Assembly (NCBI GenBank): GCA_031286085.1
Contig: JAITUX010000165.1
Span: forward strand, 1 to 6,345
Direction of reading: 5' to 3'
Length of the DNA: 6,345 nt
Origin: Candidatus Adiutrix sp.
Lineage (GTDB): Bacteria; Desulfobacterota; Desulfarculia; Adiutricales; Adiutricaceae
The notes under the pieces: model-generated
Database searches by the model: none
What the model was told of the DNA's origin: nothing
Seen by the model: the letters and a program-made list of their open reading frames with translations, nothing else
In this document: piece by piece, positions 5,135-6,345 of the stretch
How positions within the stretch are numbered: the stretch's first letter is position 1
Layout: each line of letters begins with the position of its first letter
Translations under genes and position numbers: made by a program

Positions 5135-5842
5135 TCAGTCGGCCAATTCGGCCGCCAAACGGTCGGCGGCCTCCGCGGGGTCGGGCGCATCGCGGATGGG
5201 GCGGCCTATGACCAGAAAATCGGCGCCGTCCCGCACGGCCTCTCTGGGGGTGGCCGTGCGTTTCTGGTCGTCGCCGGCCACCTTGGCCCAAGCCGGACGC
5301 AGGCCGGGCACCACCAGCTTCATCCCCGGGAAAGCCGTCCGCAAAGCTGAAAGTTCCTGGCCCGAAGCCACCAAGCCCCCGCAGCCGGCCGCCTGGGCCC
5401 GCCCGGCCAGAAGCCTGACCAGGGCGGCCGGGGCTCTGAATTCCGGGGCCAATTCCTCCCAGGAGTCCGGCTCCAGGCTGGTCAGCACGGTCACGGCCAG
5501 CACAGTGGCCGGCCCGGCCCGGTCCACGGCCGCCTTCATCATCGCCAGGCCGCCCTGGGCGTGCACGGTCAGCATTTCCGGCCCCAGTTTGGCGGCCGCG
5601 GCCGCGGCCAGGCCCACCGTGGCCGGTATATCGTGCAGCTTCAAATCCAGAAAAATTTTCGTCTCCGGGGCCAAATCCCTCAGCCGGGCCAGCACGGAAG
5701 GCCCGGCGGCAATGAAAAGCTCCAGGCCCACTTTGAACCAGCCCACATGCCCGTTCAGGGCCCGGGCCATTTTTTCCGCCGCCGTCCAGTCAGGCAGGTC
5801 CAGGGGAAAGATAAGACGGTCGAGGGGCCTCAAGCTGGTCAT
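5135..5842 (-). CDS. pyrF: Orotidine 5'-phosphate decarboxylase
   Basis: PyrF decarboxylates OMP to UMP, the last step of de novo pyrimidine synthesis, in the cytoplasm. The 235-residue length suits the bacterial family (about 230-245). Catalytic residues are visible: D15 (FPLDL), K37 (WFKVGLELF) and the D-x-K-x-x-D signature DLKLHD (D66, K68, D71). The substrate-binding elements VVPGLRP (177-183), DDQKR (191-195) and VIGRPI (211-216, phosphate-gripping Arg) follow in the expected order of the TIM barrel. The ATG at 5842-5840 is chosen because GGAGG lies 4 nt upstream; an in-frame ATG at 5863 would add seven residues (MNITGGS) but places that Shine-Dalgarno inside the gene. The gene precedes rsmD by 7 nt. 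The 71-bp upstream gap is AT-rich, which suits a promoter, though no convincing -35/-10 pair was identified. Confidence 0.95.
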   Translation of the reverse strand: MTSLRPLDRLIFPLDLPDWTAAEKMARALNGHVGWFKVGLELFIAAGPSVLARLRDLAPETKIFLDLKLHDIPATVGLAAAAAAKLGPEMLTVHAQGGLAMMKAAVDRAGPATVLAVTVLTSLEPDSWEELAPEFRAPAALVRLLAGRAQAAGCGGLVASGQELSALRTAFPGMKLVVPGLRPAWAKVAGDDQKRTATPREAVRDGADFLVIGRPIRDAPDPAEAADRLAAELAD

Positions 5843-5846
5843 GGAT

Positions 5847-5851
5847 CCTCC
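5847..5851 (-). promoter_or_regulatory. Ribosome binding site deciding the pyrF start
   Basis: GGAGG on the minus strand, 4 nt before the ATG at 5842. It favours this start over the ATG seven codons upstream, which has no comparable site in front of it. Confidence 0.6.
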
Positions 5852-5858
5852 AGTTATG

Positions 5859-5870
5859 TTCAAGATTGAA
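5859..5870. promoter_or_regulatory. Short palindrome in the pyrF leader
   Basis: TTCAA-GA-TTGAA, 5-bp perfect arms, just upstream of the pyrF ribosome binding site in an AT-rich stretch. The half-site TTCAA/TTGAA also occurs in the satP palindrome but with a 4-base rather than 2-base centre, so they are not necessarily sites for one protein. A regulatory role is speculative. Confidence 0.25.
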
Positions 5871-5913
5871 ACAATGCTTGGTGAAATGCCGCTTAATGAG
5901 GATTTTGTTCACT

Positions 5914-6345
5914 TCAGAGCTTGTCCTCCAGTTCGTCGAGGTTCAGGCCGCCGACCAAGGAGGATAAATCGTCGCCCCCGCCCTCTTCGGGCGCGCCGCC
6001 CGCCTGGTTTGACGCGGGGGCCGTTGTAGTTTCGTCCCATCCCCACGGAACATAAGGTTCCGCTTTCGGGTTGAGGTCGCCGGTCTCGGTCAGGGCGGAT
6101 TTGATCTGGTCCATGACCGCGTGGTGAAGGGGCGGGTGGTTCACAGGGGGGAAGGCCGTTTCCGGCCACGGCCGGCTCACTGGCGGAACGATTTCAAAAT
6201 CATCAGCCGCTTCCAGTCCGGCCGGAGGCTCGCCGGCCGGGGCGGCGAAAGCCCGGGGCGGGGCGGGCGTTATTTCCTCGGCTACGGCCCCGTAAGCCGA
6301 AAGCCCCGGCCAGGGTTGGGGCGAGGCGGTTTCTCCCGCCGACGG
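5914..6345 (-). CDS. Unrecognised Pro/Ala/Glu-rich protein with acidic C terminus (5' end outside window)
   Basis: The frame is open from the right edge to a TGA at 5916-5914, so 143 C-terminal residues of a longer protein are visible; a GTG at 6180 lies within this open frame and is probably internal. The first ~65 residues are dominated by Pro, Ala and Glu, typical of a disordered linker. Then comes a mixed segment including MDQIKSALTETGDLNPKA and PYVPWGWDETT, a short Gly/Ala/Glu tract, and an acidic, leucine-patterned tail DLSSLVGGLNLDELEDKL that could form an amphipathic helix or a partner-docking peptide. There are no cysteines, no membrane segment and no catalytic motif. The product was not recognised. 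It lies 71 bp upstream of pyrF on the same strand. The alternative frame (stop near 5909) closes at 6194-6196 and is a shadow. Confidence 0.6.
   Translation of the reverse strand, partial: PSAGETASPQPWPGLSAYGAVAEEITPAPPRAFAAPAGEPPAGLEAADDFEIVPPVSRPWPETAFPPVNHPPLHHAVMDQIKSALTETGDLNPKAEPYVPWGWDETTTAPASNQAGGAPEEGGGDDLSSLVGGLNLDELEDKL

Noticed and set aside
5128..5190. Extended rsmD N terminus starting at 5190
   Set aside because: The additional residues are not like the family, would overlap pyrF by 56 nt, and the typical RsmD N terminus begins at the GTG at 5127.
5196..6029. Plus-strand open frame of 277 codons opposite pyrF
   Set aside because: It is longer than pyrF itself, but pyrF has all its catalytic motifs. 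The antisense product is Arg/Ser/Ala/Pro-rich low-complexity sequence without recognisable features.
5914..6180. Treating the right-edge gene as a complete 88-residue protein starting with GTG at 6180
   Set aside because: The frame stays open to the window edge with the same composition, and no Shine-Dalgarno is seen before that GTG, so it is more likely the tail of a longer protein.

Overview
The window is GC-rich (roughly two thirds G+C) and encodes bacterial housekeeping, envelope and motility genes. A flagellar hook gene, a GPR1/FUN34/YaaH-type acetate permease and a radical SAM enzyme suggest a motile, probably anaerobic Gram-negative bacterium. The style recalls Desulfobacterota (deltaproteobacteria), but that placement is an inference from gene content and composition, not a demonstrated assignment.

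Layout. Positions 1-986 (+) are the 3' part of a flagellar hook gene (flgE) that starts before the window. Everything else that is clearly coding lies on the minus strand. Read in the direction of transcription from the right edge: an unrecognised Pro/Ala-rich, acid-tailed protein whose start lies outside the window (ends 5914); pyrF (5842-5135) and rsmD (5127-4546), separated by 7 nt; a ~320 bp gap with GC-rich inverted repeats and a good sigma-70-type promoter; then a compact set of five genes: satP-like acetate permease (4221-3658), two half-size UPF0016/GDT1 cation exporter genes overlapping by 10 nt (3626-3309 and 3318-3028), a radical SAM/SPASM-type enzyme (2971-1976) and a WecD-like GNAT acetyltransferase (1979-993) overlapping by 4 nt. 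The last gene ends 6 bp from the convergent flgE stop.

How the genes may work together. pyrF (UMP synthesis) and rsmD (16S rRNA methylation) look translationally coupled but are functionally unrelated housekeeping genes. The permease and the split exporter are small membrane proteins, and the positive-inside rule predicts that the two exporter halves insert in opposite orientations, as expected of an antiparallel heterodimer. The radical SAM plus WecD-like pair has the look of a small-molecule or sugar-modifying cassette; its position next to flgE makes a link to flagellar or surface glycans conceivable but unproven. The satP leader carries a near-consensus promoter, a 16-bp palindrome and a strong hairpin just before the ribosome binding site, so this permease is probably regulated.

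No RNA genes, CRISPR arrays, insertion sequences, phage genes or defence systems were seen. The most unusual items are the radical SAM/GNAT pair, the split exporter and the satP leader.
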